A stretch of 64,000 nt of DNA from Micromonospora sediminimaris (lineage in GTDB: Bacteria; Actinomycetota; Actinomycetes; Mycobacteriales; Micromonosporaceae): contig FOLJ01000001.1 of NCBI GenBank assembly GCA_900112325.1, positions 124,001 to 188,000 on the forward strand, given 5' to 3'. Numbering within the stretch: the stretch's first letter is position 1; the number at the start of each line of letters is the position of its first letter. Below the pieces are notes generated by a model, which was not told the DNA's origin, did not search any database, and saw only the letters and a program-made list of their open reading frames with translations. The position numbers and the translations under genes are program-made. Positions 9,321 through 17,506 of the stretch are shown here, in pieces.

Positions 9321-9750
9321 CCGCCCCCGGGCAGCCGCAACGGGCGACTGACGGTGGGTGCGGCATCGTCGGAAGTCCGATACCGGCATAGGGATAAATG
9401 TCCGGATCAATAGGATAACGTTTGGGTTGACGAGGGTGCCGCAGTGGCGGTGACCGAGCCCGCGCCGCTACCCTCCTTGCGCAGCCATTCGGTGCCCGGA
9501 CGAGCGATTTCACCGGTCTCCGGGGTGCCCAGCGCGACCATTTCCGACGAGGTGACATCGCCGTGAGCGAGCGGACGCGAGCCGACCACCGGGGCGCGAC
9601 CGTGAGCGAGCGGGCGCCGGCCCTGAGTTCTGGCACGTGCCGGGACGGCGGGCTCGATCGTTGGGGTTCCGCCGCACGCGCCCAAGCGTCTTCTGTCGTG
9701 ACTGGCGCCGCCGCCCGGCGGCGTCCCGGCCGCAGCGACAGGTCCGGCGG

Positions 9751-12700
9751 ATGAGTCGCGGCTACGCCGACCGGTGGCACGATCCCGCGGAGCCATCCTG
9801 GGTCGTCGAGCCGACGAGCGAGTGGCAGCCGCAGTTCCCTGGCCAGCGTTATCCGGGTGACATCGGCGTCGAGCACCAGCCACCGTCCGCCCGAGGTCGA
9901 GCGAGCGCCGTCGGGCGCGCCGAGGTGCCGCCGCTCGCGCCGACCCGACCCGACGGCACGTACGTCGGCCGGTCCTGGGACGACGAGCCGGATGGTTGGC
10001 CGGGCCGACACGAGGCACCTGAACGGCGGCCCGCCGACGGCCCCAACGGTTCGTCACCGTACGACCGGTCGGTGCCGCCCGACTCCCGGTCCGAAAGGGC
10101 GAGGCCCGACAGACGGCGCTCGCCGTACGGTGAGCCCGCCCGGGGTCGCGACGGGGTCGTCTGGTCGGACTTCGGCCCGCAGGGCACCGGTACCGGCGCA
10201 CCACCACGACGCGACCAGCGTGACCCGGACCGGTATGTCGATCGACGCGACCAGCGTGAACCCGATCGGTTTCCCGACCCACGCGACCCGGATCGCCGCC
10301 GCGACCAGCGCGACCCGGACCGGTACGCGCGACGCGGCCCGGAGCGGCACGCCCGGCAGGAGCCCGAACGGCGTGACCCGGACCGTCGCGACAACCGATA
10401 CCCGCGACCCGAACCAGAGCGACGTGGCCAGCGCGAACCCGAGCCGTACCCGGACCGGCCGCGCCGACGCTCCGAGCCGGCTGGCCGCGACGACTACCGG
10501 CGCGGCGCGCCGGTGTCCCCGGCCCCCCGTCCGGAACCCGGCTGGGCTGCCGAGGTGGACGAGGAGACGCGCCGGCCCGCCGCCGCACACCGCCCGGTGG
10601 AAGGTGCCGACCGCCGGGCGCCTGAAGACACCTCCCCGCGCCCTCGCTACCAGTGGAGTCACCACCCCGGGCAGCCGACCCGCACCGACGGCCCACTGGT
10701 GGACGGTTACCGCACCGACTTCGTCGGCGGCGGCGATCCGGACGCCGCTCCGTACCCGGACGGCTTTGTCGACGACGAACCGATCCCGGCCGCGCCCGAC
10801 GAATGGGTCCGCCCGGATCCCCGTCGGAGACGCCCGGAACCGCCGACGCCGGATCAGCAGCCGTACGGCGCTCCGTCGCGTGGCGACCTGCCCTGGCCCG
10901 CGCCCGGACCGCTGCGACCGAGCAGCGGACGGGACCATCGCGAGTACCAGCGGCCGAAACCACAGGAGCCGGAGGCCGACCGGCGACCGATCGGCGCACC
11001 TGACGGTCCCGGCCCGGAGCGGTTCGTCGACCGGCCGGCCGCTGCGCTGCCCGACCCCGAACGGCCGGTCTCCGCGGCACCCGACCAGGATCCACGCCGC
11101 CGGCACCTGTCGGTGGTGCCGGACCATCCTGTCTCCCCCGCTCCGGAACGGGATCGTCCCGTCTCCCCCGCAGCCGGCCGGGCCCGGCCCGTCTCCCCGG
11201 CTCCGCAGCACCCTCAGCCGGAGATCGAACGCCCGCAACGGAGCCGCCCCGCCGCCACTGCCAGGGACCGGAGCGACACCCACCTGCCGGGTCAGGACCG
11301 TGGTCCGACCGGGCGACCCGACCGGAACCGGGTCGACCCTCCCGGCCGGGACCGGGACCGGCCCGCCGTCGCCTCCGGCGCCGACCGGGCCCCGACCGGG
11401 GACGCGGTCCGGCCGGCACCCCTGCACCAGCACGAGGTACGTCCCGCGCCGTTGCACGAGCACCAGGTCCGTCCGGCGCCCCTGCACGACCAGCCAGTCG
11501 TCGCCTCACCACCACCGGCCCCGGCCCCCTCGGTTGCCGCCGCGCCACCCGTCTCCGCACCACCCGTCACCCCACCACCGACCCACCAACCGGTCTCCGC
11601 ACCACCGACCCACCAACCGGTCTCCGCGCCACCCAGCGAGCCGGCCGGGCCTGCATCGTCGGGGCCGACGTCCGGTGCCCTCACCGGCCCGGCACCGGTC
11701 GGACCGCCGCCGATAGGTCGACCCGACCGGGCCGGCGGCGACGCCGGGCTGCCGAGCACACCGGCCGCCCGCCGGCCCACCCGGTACGTCCCACCAGCAC
11801 CCGAGCCGTCCGCGCCCCCGCCCGCCCGTCCCGCCTCCGACGGCCCGCAGAGCTGGTTCGGGCCCGCCGCCGAGCCGGCAGCCGCGGCACCGGCCACCAC
11901 CCCGCCACGGGAGCAGCGCGCCGCACCTGGCACCGATCCGCTCGCCGACTCCGTGCCGGCACCGCCCAACCTCCCCGCGCCGGACCGGCCCGCGTCACCG
12001 GAGATCGCGCCGCTCGACGACATCGAGGCCCCCGCGCCGCCGGTCTCGGCGCCTCCCGTCTCCGCACCGCCTGCACCCCCGTCCGACCTGCCGGCCTCCA
12101 CACCGCCAACCTCGGCGTCCCCGGTCCCGGCACCTCCCGTACCGGAGTCGCCGACCCCGACACCGCCGGTTTCCGCGCCGCCGGCGTACGGGTCGTCGAT
12201 CTCCGCGCTCCCCGGCGAGCCCGACCTCGACGCGCCGGTTTCCGCCGTGCCGGTGTCGGCACCGCCGGCTGACTCCGCGTCCTCGGATGACCAGGCTCAG
12301 GTCGGGCCCACCGAGTCCGGTACTACCGAGAGCACCGAGGCATCCGTTGACACCATCGAGCCTCCGGTCGACACCCCGCCCGGTGACATCGGTGACGGGA
12401 GATCGCCGGGTGATGGTCCTGGCCCGGTCGACGCGACACTCGCCACCTCCGCCGAAGCCGGCCCACCGGCCGACGGCGAGCAGAGCACCGAGGACGCGGA
12501 GGACGACGAGCCCGCATCCGAACCGCCGGCCGATCCCGAACAGGTGTTGGCGAACTTCCGCTGGCGACTCGATCCAGCAACTCTGCGCGAGATCGTGGAC
12601 GACCCGGAGGAACTGCGGGAGGTCCGGGAGCGGCTCACCGAGAAGCTCGCCTCGGCGCTGGACAACCGGTCTCGGGCTCGGCTGCTGAGTCTGCGCGCGG

Positions 12701-13824
12701 TGGCCTCGCGGGTCCTCGACGACCTGGACGACGCGCTGGACGACGCCCGGATGGCGCTTACCTACGCCGAGGCGACCGGGGAGTTGCGCCGGGCCGCGCT
12801 CGCCCAGGCCCGGTTGGCCCATGTGCTGCGCTGGCGCGGCGAGTTCGCGGAGGCCGACCGGCTGTTCGCGGAGGCCAACTCGATCGAACTACCCGACCGG
12901 CTCCGCGCCGCACTGCACGAGCACTCGGCCCGCTGCTGCTACGACCAGGGCCGGCTGATCGAGGCGTGCCATCATTTCGAGCGAGCTCTCGACCTGCGTG
13001 GCGAGCAGGACGCCGAGTTGCTGGCCCGGGTCCGGACCGGCCTCGACGCGGTGGCCGCCCGCGCCGAGGAGAGCGGCTTCGGGCCGTACCCGCGCAGTTG
13101 GGACGAGGTGTTGGAGCGTGACCGGGCGCCGGTGCCGGCACGCGACGGCGGCCAGGGCCTGTGGGGTTACGCGGACGCGGACGGCGACATGGTGGTGCCC
13201 GCCCGGTACGCGGAGGCACAGCCGTTCCGGGAGGGCCTGGCCTGGGTACGCGGACCGCAGAGCGACCGGTGGTCGTTGATCAACCTGGCTGGCGACCCGG
13301 TGCTCGGGCCGACCTACCTGGCGGCTCGGCCGTTCTCCGACGGCCTGGCCTGGGTGGTACGGGACGAGAGCGGCTGGCACGCCGTCGACACCACGGGTGA
13401 GGTCGCGGTGCCGCCGGGTTTCGCCGACGTGCGGCCCTTCCACAAGGGCGTGGCGGTGGTACGCCGAGAGGGCTGGGGGGCCGTCGACCGCACCGGAAGA
13501 ATCGTGGTGCCGACCCGCTACCACGGCTTCCACACCACACTGGCCGACGGTCACTACGTCGACGGTTTCACCGAGGAGGGGCTGGCCGTGGTGGATCTGG
13601 CTGGCCGCAAGGGTGTGGTGGACCGTAACGGGCAGGTGATCGTCGCACCGGCGCATCCGGCCTTGTTGATCCACCCGGTCGCCTTCCTGGCGACCAACAG
13701 CGCCGGGAACTGGGGTGCGTTGGACCGGCGGGGCGAGTCGTTGATCGACCCGATGTTCCATCACCCGAGCGCGGTCGTCGCCGAGATCGACGGGCTGCTC
13801 GCCGACGCCAACCCGGTGCTCTGA
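9751..13824 (+). CDS. Giant protein: disordered region, TPR-like segment, WG repeats
   Basis: 1357 residues from ATG 9751. Residues 1 to about 925 are low-complexity: Arg/Asp/Pro repeats (RDQRDPDR and variants, about 150-260), three copies of a PAPLHxH unit near 555-590, and a dozen VSAPP-type Pro repeats to about 830, then an acidic stretch. Residues 930-1130 form helices resembling TPRs (LSLRAVASRVLDDLDDALDDARMAL, AEADRLFAEAN, ACHHFERAL). Residues 1133-1350 are WG beta-repeats (GLWGYADADGDMVVPARY, GWGAVDRTGRIVVPTRY, NWGALDRRGESLIDP). No signal peptide or membrane segment is seen. It may be a scaffold; the function is not known. The start is the first good one for the disordered region and is uncertain. 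Confidence 0.85.
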   Translation: MSRGYADRWHDPAEPSWVVEPTSEWQPQFPGQRYPGDIGVEHQPPSARGRASAVGRAEVPPLAPTRPDGTYVGRSWDDEPDGWPGRHEAPERRPADGPNGSSPYDRSVPPDSRSERARPDRRRSPYGEPARGRDGVVWSDFGPQGTGTGAPPRRDQRDPDRYVDRRDQREPDRFPDPRDPDRRRDQRDPDRYARRGPERHARQEPERRDPDRRDNRYPRPEPERRGQREPEPYPDRPRRRSEPAGRDDYRRGAPVSPAPRPEPGWAAEVDEETRRPAAAHRPVEGADRRAPEDTSPRPRYQWSHHPGQPTRTDGPLVDGYRTDFVGGGDPDAAPYPDGFVDDEPIPAAPDEWVRPDPRRRRPEPPTPDQQPYGAPSRGDLPWPAPGPLRPSSGRDHREYQRPKPQEPEADRRPIGAPDGPGPERFVDRPAAALPDPERPVSAAPDQDPRRRHLSVVPDHPVSPAPERDRPVSPAAGRARPVSPAPQHPQPEIERPQRSRPAATARDRSDTHLPGQDRGPTGRPDRNRVDPPGRDRDRPAVASGADRAPTGDAVRPAPLHQHEVRPAPLHEHQVRPAPLHDQPVVASPPPAPAPSVAAAPPVSAPPVTPPPTHQPVSAPPTHQPVSAPPSEPAGPASSGPTSGALTGPAPVGPPPIGRPDRAGGDAGLPSTPAARRPTRYVPPAPEPSAPPPARPASDGPQSWFGPAAEPAAAAPATTPPREQRAAPGTDPLADSVPAPPNLPAPDRPASPEIAPLDDIEAPAPPVSAPPVSAPPAPPSDLPASTPPTSASPVPAPPVPESPTPTPPVSAPPAYGSSISALPGEPDLDAPVSAVPVSAPPADSASSDDQAQVGPTESGTTESTEASVDTIEPPVDTPPGDIGDGRSPGDGPGPVDATLATSAEAGPPADGEQSTEDAEDDEPASEPPADPEQVLANFRWRLDPATLREIVDDPEELREVRERLTEKLASALDNRSRARLLSLRAVASRVLDDLDDALDDARMALTYAEATGELRRAALAQARLAHVLRWRGEFAEADRLFAEANSIELPDRLRAALHEHSARCCYDQGRLIEACHHFERALDLRGEQDAELLARVRTGLDAVAARAEESGFGPYPRSWDEVLERDRAPVPARDGGQGLWGYADADGDMVVPARYAEAQPFREGLAWVRGPQSDRWSLINLAGDPVLGPTYLAARPFSDGLAWVVRDESGWHAVDTTGEVAVPPGFADVRPFHKGVAVVRREGWGAVDRTGRIVVPTRYHGFHTTLADGHYVDGFTEEGLAVVDLAGRKGVVDRNGQVIVAPAHPALLIHPVAFLATNSAGNWGALDRRGESLIDPMFHHPSAVVAEIDGLLADANPVL

Positions 13825-13859
13825 AAAGCCTGTTCGAGGAGGCCGTGCCCGACTGCGCC

Positions 13860-13884
13860 GGCCCGGACGACGACCGTCCGGGCC
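13860..13884 (+). terminator. Hairpin after the WG-repeat gene
   Basis: Perfect 10-bp stem GGCCCGGACG/CGTCCGGGCC with a five-base loop, 36 bases after the stop codon. No T tract. A plausible terminator in a 177-base gap otherwise without clear features. Confidence 0.5.
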
Positions 13885-14001
13885 GTCCGGGCACCACTGC
13901 TGTCGGCCAGGATCAGGCCGACGTCTCCCACCGGGCGTGGTGGGGCCGGGCCTGACCGGTCTTGGGGCCCCGCGTCTCGTCCCAGCGGGCGCCGACGGTG
14001 G

Positions 14002-14526
14002 TCACGGCACTGGCCGGTGGGTCGGTTGGTCGGCTTGGCCGGTCGGCTGTTGACCGGGCGGCGGTCCCAGCAGCTCGATCCCGTGCCGCGCGGAGGCGTG
14101 ACCGAGCGCGGCCGGATCGATCGGCGCCGGGTCCGGCAGCCGACGTTCGAGCGTCGGCACCCCGACGTCGGCGACGTACTCCTCGAAACCGGCGGGGGTG
14201 GTCAGTTGCAGCACCCGCAGCGGTTCGTCCGTCCCGACCGCGAAGGTGTGCGGCAGACCCGCCGGCAGCAGCACGAAGTCACCAGGTGCGGCGGTCAGCA
14301 CCGTGTCGCCGCAGTAGAACGTGGCGGTGCCGGACAGCAGGTAGAACATCTCGTCCTCGACCTGGTGCCGGTGCAGTGGCGGAGCGAATCCGGGCGGGTT
14401 GACGAACTCGACAGCGGTGAGCCGGCCGCTGGTCTGCGCACCTGTCGCCTTGACGGTGACCAGATTGCCCAGGAACCAGTACGCCTCCCCCTCGTCGGGG
14501 CGGCGGACGAACGGATCGACGGACAT
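14002..14526 (-). CDS. Cupin-domain protein
   Basis: Single-cupin protein of 174 residues. Metal-binding residues are in the right places: His52, His54 and Glu59 in APPLHRHQVEDEMF and His93 in GLPHTFAVG. The domain spans about residues 35-115, followed by a Pro-rich tail. The family includes dioxygenases, isomerases and small-molecule binding proteins, so the substrate cannot be told. The second ATG is chosen because GGGAGG lies just upstream of it; an ATG seven codons earlier is less well placed. It is divergent from a TetR regulator with a double palindrome between them, so that regulator probably represses it. Confidence 0.82.
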   Translation of the reverse strand: MSVDPFVRRPDEGEAYWFLGNLVTVKATGAQTSGRLTAVEFVNPPGFAPPLHRHQVEDEMFYLLSGTATFYCGDTVLTAAPGDFVLLPAGLPHTFAVGTDEPLRVLQLTTPAGFEEYVADVGVPTLERRLPDPAPIDPAALGHASARHGIELLGPPPGQQPTGQADQPTHRPVP

Positions 14527-14554
14527 GGCGCCTCCCAGGGACTTCATTGGACAG

Positions 14555-14592
14555 CCAGCTATCGAATAGCCAACCAGCTATTCGATAGCTGG
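14555..14592. promoter_or_regulatory. Double palindromic operator between the cupin and TetR genes
   Basis: Two 15-bp arms, CCAGCTATCGAATAG (14555-14569) and its exact reverse complement (14578-14592), separated by eight bases. Each arm region is itself palindromic (GCTAT-NNN-ATAGC), so the site looks like two adjacent TetR dimer sites. It covers the divergent promoter region. Confidence 0.8.
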
Positions 14593-14627
14593 GAGTCTAG
14601 TGAATACATTGCTAGTATGACGACGCC

Positions 14628-15293
14628 ATGGATGAAGTCAAGGACGGAAAACCGACCCGGCCGTACCGCTCCCGGATCCGCGAGGAGAACGCCCGCCGCA
14701 CCCGGCAGGCCGTGGTCGCGGCGGCGACCGACCTCTTCGTCGCGCGGGGCTACACGGCCACGTCGCTGGCCGACGTGGCCGCCGCAGCGGGGGTGGCCAG
14801 ACCCACCGTGTTCGCCACGTTCGGCGCCAAGGCGGCGCTGCTGCGTCAGGTGCTCGACGAGGCGCTCGCCGGCGACGACGAGCCGGTGCCGGTGGCGCAA
14901 CGCCCCTGGTACCAGCCGGTCTGGGAGGCCACCACCGGGGGCGAGGTGCTCGACGCGTACGCCGGGGTCTGCACCATGATCGGCGGGCGGACCGCCCGGG
15001 TGTTCGAGACCGTCCGCCGCGCCGCCGACAGCAGCCCCGAGGTGGCCGAGGTCTGGCAGACGCTGCTACGCAACCGGCGGCTCGGCGCCACGATGGTGGT
15101 CGAGCGGGTGTGCGCCCTGGGTGGGCCGCTGCGCCAGGGCGCCGACATCGAGGCTGCCATCGACGAGGTGTGGTTCTACAACGACCCGGCGCACTACGGC
15201 GCGCTGGTGCTGGAGCGTGGCTGGCACGAGGAGACCTTCCGGCAGTGGCTCGGCCGCAGCCTGCGCCATGCGCTGCTGTCGGACCAGGACTGA
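14628..15293 (+). CDS. TetR-family transcriptional regulator
   Basis: 221 residues. The N-terminal helix-turn-helix is clear: RRTRQAVVAAATDLFVARGYTATSLADVAAAAGVARPTVFATFGAKAALL (about residues 23-72). The C-terminal ligand domain is helical and not assignable to a ligand. The first 20 residues are a basic extension (TRPYRSRIREEN) seen in many actinobacterial TetRs. It is transcribed away from the cupin gene across the double palindrome, which should be its operator and also control itself. TAGTAT lies nine bases before the ATG. Confidence 0.92.
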   Translation: MDEVKDGKPTRPYRSRIREENARRTRQAVVAAATDLFVARGYTATSLADVAAAAGVARPTVFATFGAKAALLRQVLDEALAGDDEPVPVAQRPWYQPVWEATTGGEVLDAYAGVCTMIGGRTARVFETVRRAADSSPEVAEVWQTLLRNRRLGATMVVERVCALGGPLRQGADIEAAIDEVWFYNDPAHYGALVLERGWHEETFRQWLGRSLRHALLSDQD

Positions 15294-15326
15294 TCACCGT
15301 CTCCTGCCGGGGGCATCAGGGCGGGC

Positions 15327-15332
15327 TAGGGT
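15327..15332 (+). promoter_or_regulatory. Leaderless-type -10 hexamer, aldo/keto reductase
   Basis: TAGGGT ends six bases before ATG 15339. Confidence 0.6.
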
Positions 15333-15338
15333 CAGAGC

Positions 15339-16337
15339 ATGGAATTCCGACACCTGGGCCGCTCCGGCCTCATGGTCAGTGAGATCTCGTACGGCAACTG
15401 GATCACCCACGGTTCGCAGGTCGAGGAGGAAGCGGCGTTCGCCTGCGTGCGAGCCGCCCTCGACGCCGGCATCACCACCTTCGACACCGCCGACGTGTAC
15501 GCCGGCACCCGCGCCGAGGACGTTCTCGGCCGGGCGCTTCAGCAGGAGCGGCGCGAGGGTCTGGAGATCTTCACCAAGGTGTACTGGCCCACCGGGCCGG
15601 GCCGCAACGACCGGGGCCTGTCCCGAAAGCACATCATGGAGTCGATCAACGGATCGCTGCGCCGGCTGCGTACCGACTACGTGGACCTCTACCAGGCCCA
15701 CCGGTACGACTACAGCACCCCGCTGGAGGAGACGATGGAGGCGTTCGCCGACGTCGTGCACTCCGGTAAGGCGCACTACATCGGCGTCTCCGAGTGGAAG
15801 GCATCGCAGATCCGCGAGGCGCACGGCCTCGCCCGGGAGCTGCGCATCCCGCTGGTGTCCAGCCAGCCGCAGTACTCGATGCTCTGGCGGGTCATCGAGA
15901 GCGAGGTCATCCCCACCAGCGAAGAGCTGGGCCTCGGGCAGATCGTCTGGTCGCCGATGGCCCAGGGCGTGCTCTCCGGCAAGTACCTTCCCGGCCAGCC
16001 GCCGCCGTCCGGTTCCCGGGCCACCGACGAGAAGTCCGGCGCGGGCTTCATCGCCAAATGGCTGACCGACGACGTGCTGACCCGGGTGCAGCAGCTCAAG
16101 CCGCTGGCCGACCAGGCCGGGCTGACCATGCCCCAGCTGGCCATCGCCTGGGTGCTGCAGAACCCCAACGTGTCGTCGGCCATCATCGGCGCGTCGCGGC
16201 CCGAGCAGGTGCACGACAACGTCAAGGCGGCCGGCGTGAAACTCGACGCCGGCCTGCTCAAGGCGATCGACGAGATCGTCGACCCGGTCACCGAGCGGGA
16301 CCCGGCGCGCACCGAGTCGCCGGCCGAACGGCCCTGA
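15339..16337 (+). CDS. Aldo/keto reductase, Kv-beta-like
   Basis: NADPH-dependent carbonyl reductase, 332 residues, TIM barrel. The catalytic tetrad is intact: Asp49 (TTFDTADVY), Tyr54, Lys80 (IFTKVYWP) and His121 (YQAHRYD). The C-terminal cofactor segment AIIGASRPEQVHDNV is typical. The sequence resembles the voltage-gated K-channel beta-subunit branch (MEFRHLGRSGLMVSEISYGNW, YSPL-type loop WSPMAQGVLSGKY). Substrate unknown. The start codon follows a TAGGGT hexamer. It is convergent with the site-2 protease gene, with a hairpin between. Confidence 0.92.
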   Translation: MEFRHLGRSGLMVSEISYGNWITHGSQVEEEAAFACVRAALDAGITTFDTADVYAGTRAEDVLGRALQQERREGLEIFTKVYWPTGPGRNDRGLSRKHIMESINGSLRRLRTDYVDLYQAHRYDYSTPLEETMEAFADVVHSGKAHYIGVSEWKASQIREAHGLARELRIPLVSSQPQYSMLWRVIESEVIPTSEELGLGQIVWSPMAQGVLSGKYLPGQPPPSGSRATDEKSGAGFIAKWLTDDVLTRVQQLKPLADQAGLTMPQLAIAWVLQNPNVSSAIIGASRPEQVHDNVKAAGVKLDAGLLKAIDEIVDPVTERDPARTESPAERP

Positions 16338-16343
16338 CCCACC

Positions 16344-16378
16344 CCGCCCGGCCGGCGTACCGCACGTCGGCCGGGCGG
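16344..16378. terminator. Bidirectional hairpin between convergent genes
   Basis: Perfect 11-bp stem CCGCCCGGCCG/CGGCCGGGCGG with a 13-base loop, between the aldo/keto reductase and the protease stop codons. Confidence 0.65.
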
Positions 16379-16397
16379 ACGGGCCGCCCGAGCCTGC

Positions 16398-17189
16398 TCA
16401 GCCCTGCCAGAAGCGGATCAGGTCCAGACCTGTCGCGTACAGCCAGGGCGGCAGGCCGAGCGCGTCGCCGACGGCGAAGACGGCGGTGAAGAACCAGCCG
16501 CCGATCGTCGGGTTCCACAGCAACGCGAAGAGCAGGATGAACCCGTACGGCGCGAAGAGGTCGTACATCCGCCGGTACTGCGGCGTCAGCCACGGCTGGA
16601 TCATGTTGCCGCCGTCCAGGCCGGGCACCGGCAGCAGGTTGAGCAGGCTGGCGGTGATCTGGAGGAAGGCCAGCAGGGCCACCGCCGCCCAGAACTCCAC
16701 CGGCCCACCGCCGCCCGCACCGAGCCGCAGCACCACCACCAGCACGAGCGCGAACAGCACGTTGGTGGCGGGCCCGGCGAGACTGACCAGGGTGTGCCGT
16801 AACCGCCCCGGAATGACGTGCCGGTCGACCCAGACGGCGCCACCGGGCAGGCCGATCCCACCGAGGAGTACCACCACCACCGGCAGCGCGATGGACAGCA
16901 ACGGATGGCTGTACTTCAACGGGTTCAACGTCAGGTAGCCGCGGTGGGCCACCCCCCGGTCACCGCTGCGGTACGCGACCACGGCGTGGGCGTACTCGTG
17001 CAGGCACAACGAGACCAGCCAGCCGCAGACGACGAAGCCGAACACCGTGAGCCGGACGTTGCCGATCCCATGCCAGGTCAACACGGCGCTGGTCACCAGC
17101 AGGGCGACCAGCGCCAGGAAGACCGGGCTGGGTCGGAAGGCCGCCCGGGGCACCCCGAGCACCAACGGCTCGGAGTCCCTGGGTGTCAT
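16398..17189 (-). CDS. Site-2 protease family (M50) membrane metalloprotease
   Basis: 263 residues with about six hydrophobic segments. The zinc site HEYAH (His64, Glu65, His68) lies inside a membrane helix, and the third-ligand motif NLLPVPGLDGGN (Asp192) is in place, so the enzyme should be active. It lacks a PDZ domain, placing it in the compact Rip3/SpoIVFB-like branch rather than with RseP. Such enzymes cleave membrane-bound regulators; no substrate is evident nearby. Its ATG overlaps the stop of the preceding 66-residue gene (TGATG), implying coupling. Confidence 0.9.
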   Translation of the reverse strand: MTPRDSEPLVLGVPRAAFRPSPVFLALVALLVTSAVLTWHGIGNVRLTVFGFVVCGWLVSLCLHEYAHAVVAYRSGDRGVAHRGYLTLNPLKYSHPLLSIALPVVVVLLGGIGLPGGAVWVDRHVIPGRLRHTLVSLAGPATNVLFALVLVVVLRLGAGGGGPVEFWAAVALLAFLQITASLLNLLPVPGLDGGNMIQPWLTPQYRRMYDLFAPYGFILLFALLWNPTIGGWFFTAVFAVGDALGLPPWLYATGLDLIRFWQG

Positions 17190-17389
17190 CACTCGGCCAC
17201 GGGCTGCAGGCTCATCCGGTACTCCACCCGATCGTCTTCCAGGAGCGCGACCGAGGTGACGCCGGACGCCGCGAGTTCCCGCCAGGTCTGACCGATCCAC
17301 GACTCGGCATCCGCCTGACTGCCGAACGACTCGGCCGGCCCGTCGACCGACTCGCCGTTCGCGCCCTCGTACCGCCAGCTCCACGCCAT
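17189..17389 (-). CDS. Small conserved hypothetical protein
   Basis: 66 residues, MAWSWRYEGANGESVDG at the start, acidic, with the core SFGSQADAESWIGQTWRELAASG followed by a short strand VALLEDDRVEYRMSL. No membrane segment. I do not recognise a named family, though such short proteins recur in actinobacteria. GAGGGGAGA lies six bases before the ATG and the stop codon overlaps the start of the M50 protease gene by one base, so the two form an operon. Confidence 0.75.
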   Translation of the reverse strand: MAWSWRYEGANGESVDGPAESFGSQADAESWIGQTWRELAASGVTSVALLEDDRVEYRMSLQPVAE

Positions 17390-17494
17390 GTGCGCGTCTC
17401 CCCTCGCCGCTGCTGCCCCCATGGGACGGACCTCCGCCAGCGTAGTCGTACCGCACGGCCGCCGACCGGGCCACGGGCGTCGATCGGCGGCCGG

Positions 17495-17500
17495 TACCGT
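17495..17500 (+). promoter_or_regulatory. Leaderless-type -10 hexamer, protein kinase
   Basis: TACCGT ends six bases before GTG 17507. Confidence 0.55.
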
Positions 17501-17506
17501 GGCCCG

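Noticed and set aside
9563-9754. A 63-residue frame MSERTRADHRGATVSER ending with an ATGA overlap to the WG-repeat gene
   Set aside because: Composition looks random and Arg-rich, no good ribosome-binding site, and the GTGAGCGAGCG repeats explain the frame. Kept only as a note under the 80-bp repeat finding.
9407-11563. Long open frames antisense to the WG-repeat gene (up to 718 codons) and similar long antisense frames elsewhere
   Set aside because: High-GC codon bias leaves long open frames on the opposite strand; these proteins are Arg/Pro/Gly-rich without domains, whereas the plus-strand product has TPR-like and WG repeats.
13845-13955. A 36-residue frame after the WG-repeat gene with GAGGAGG just before a GTG
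   Set aside because: The spacing to the GTG is only two bases and the frame crosses a terminator-like hairpin.
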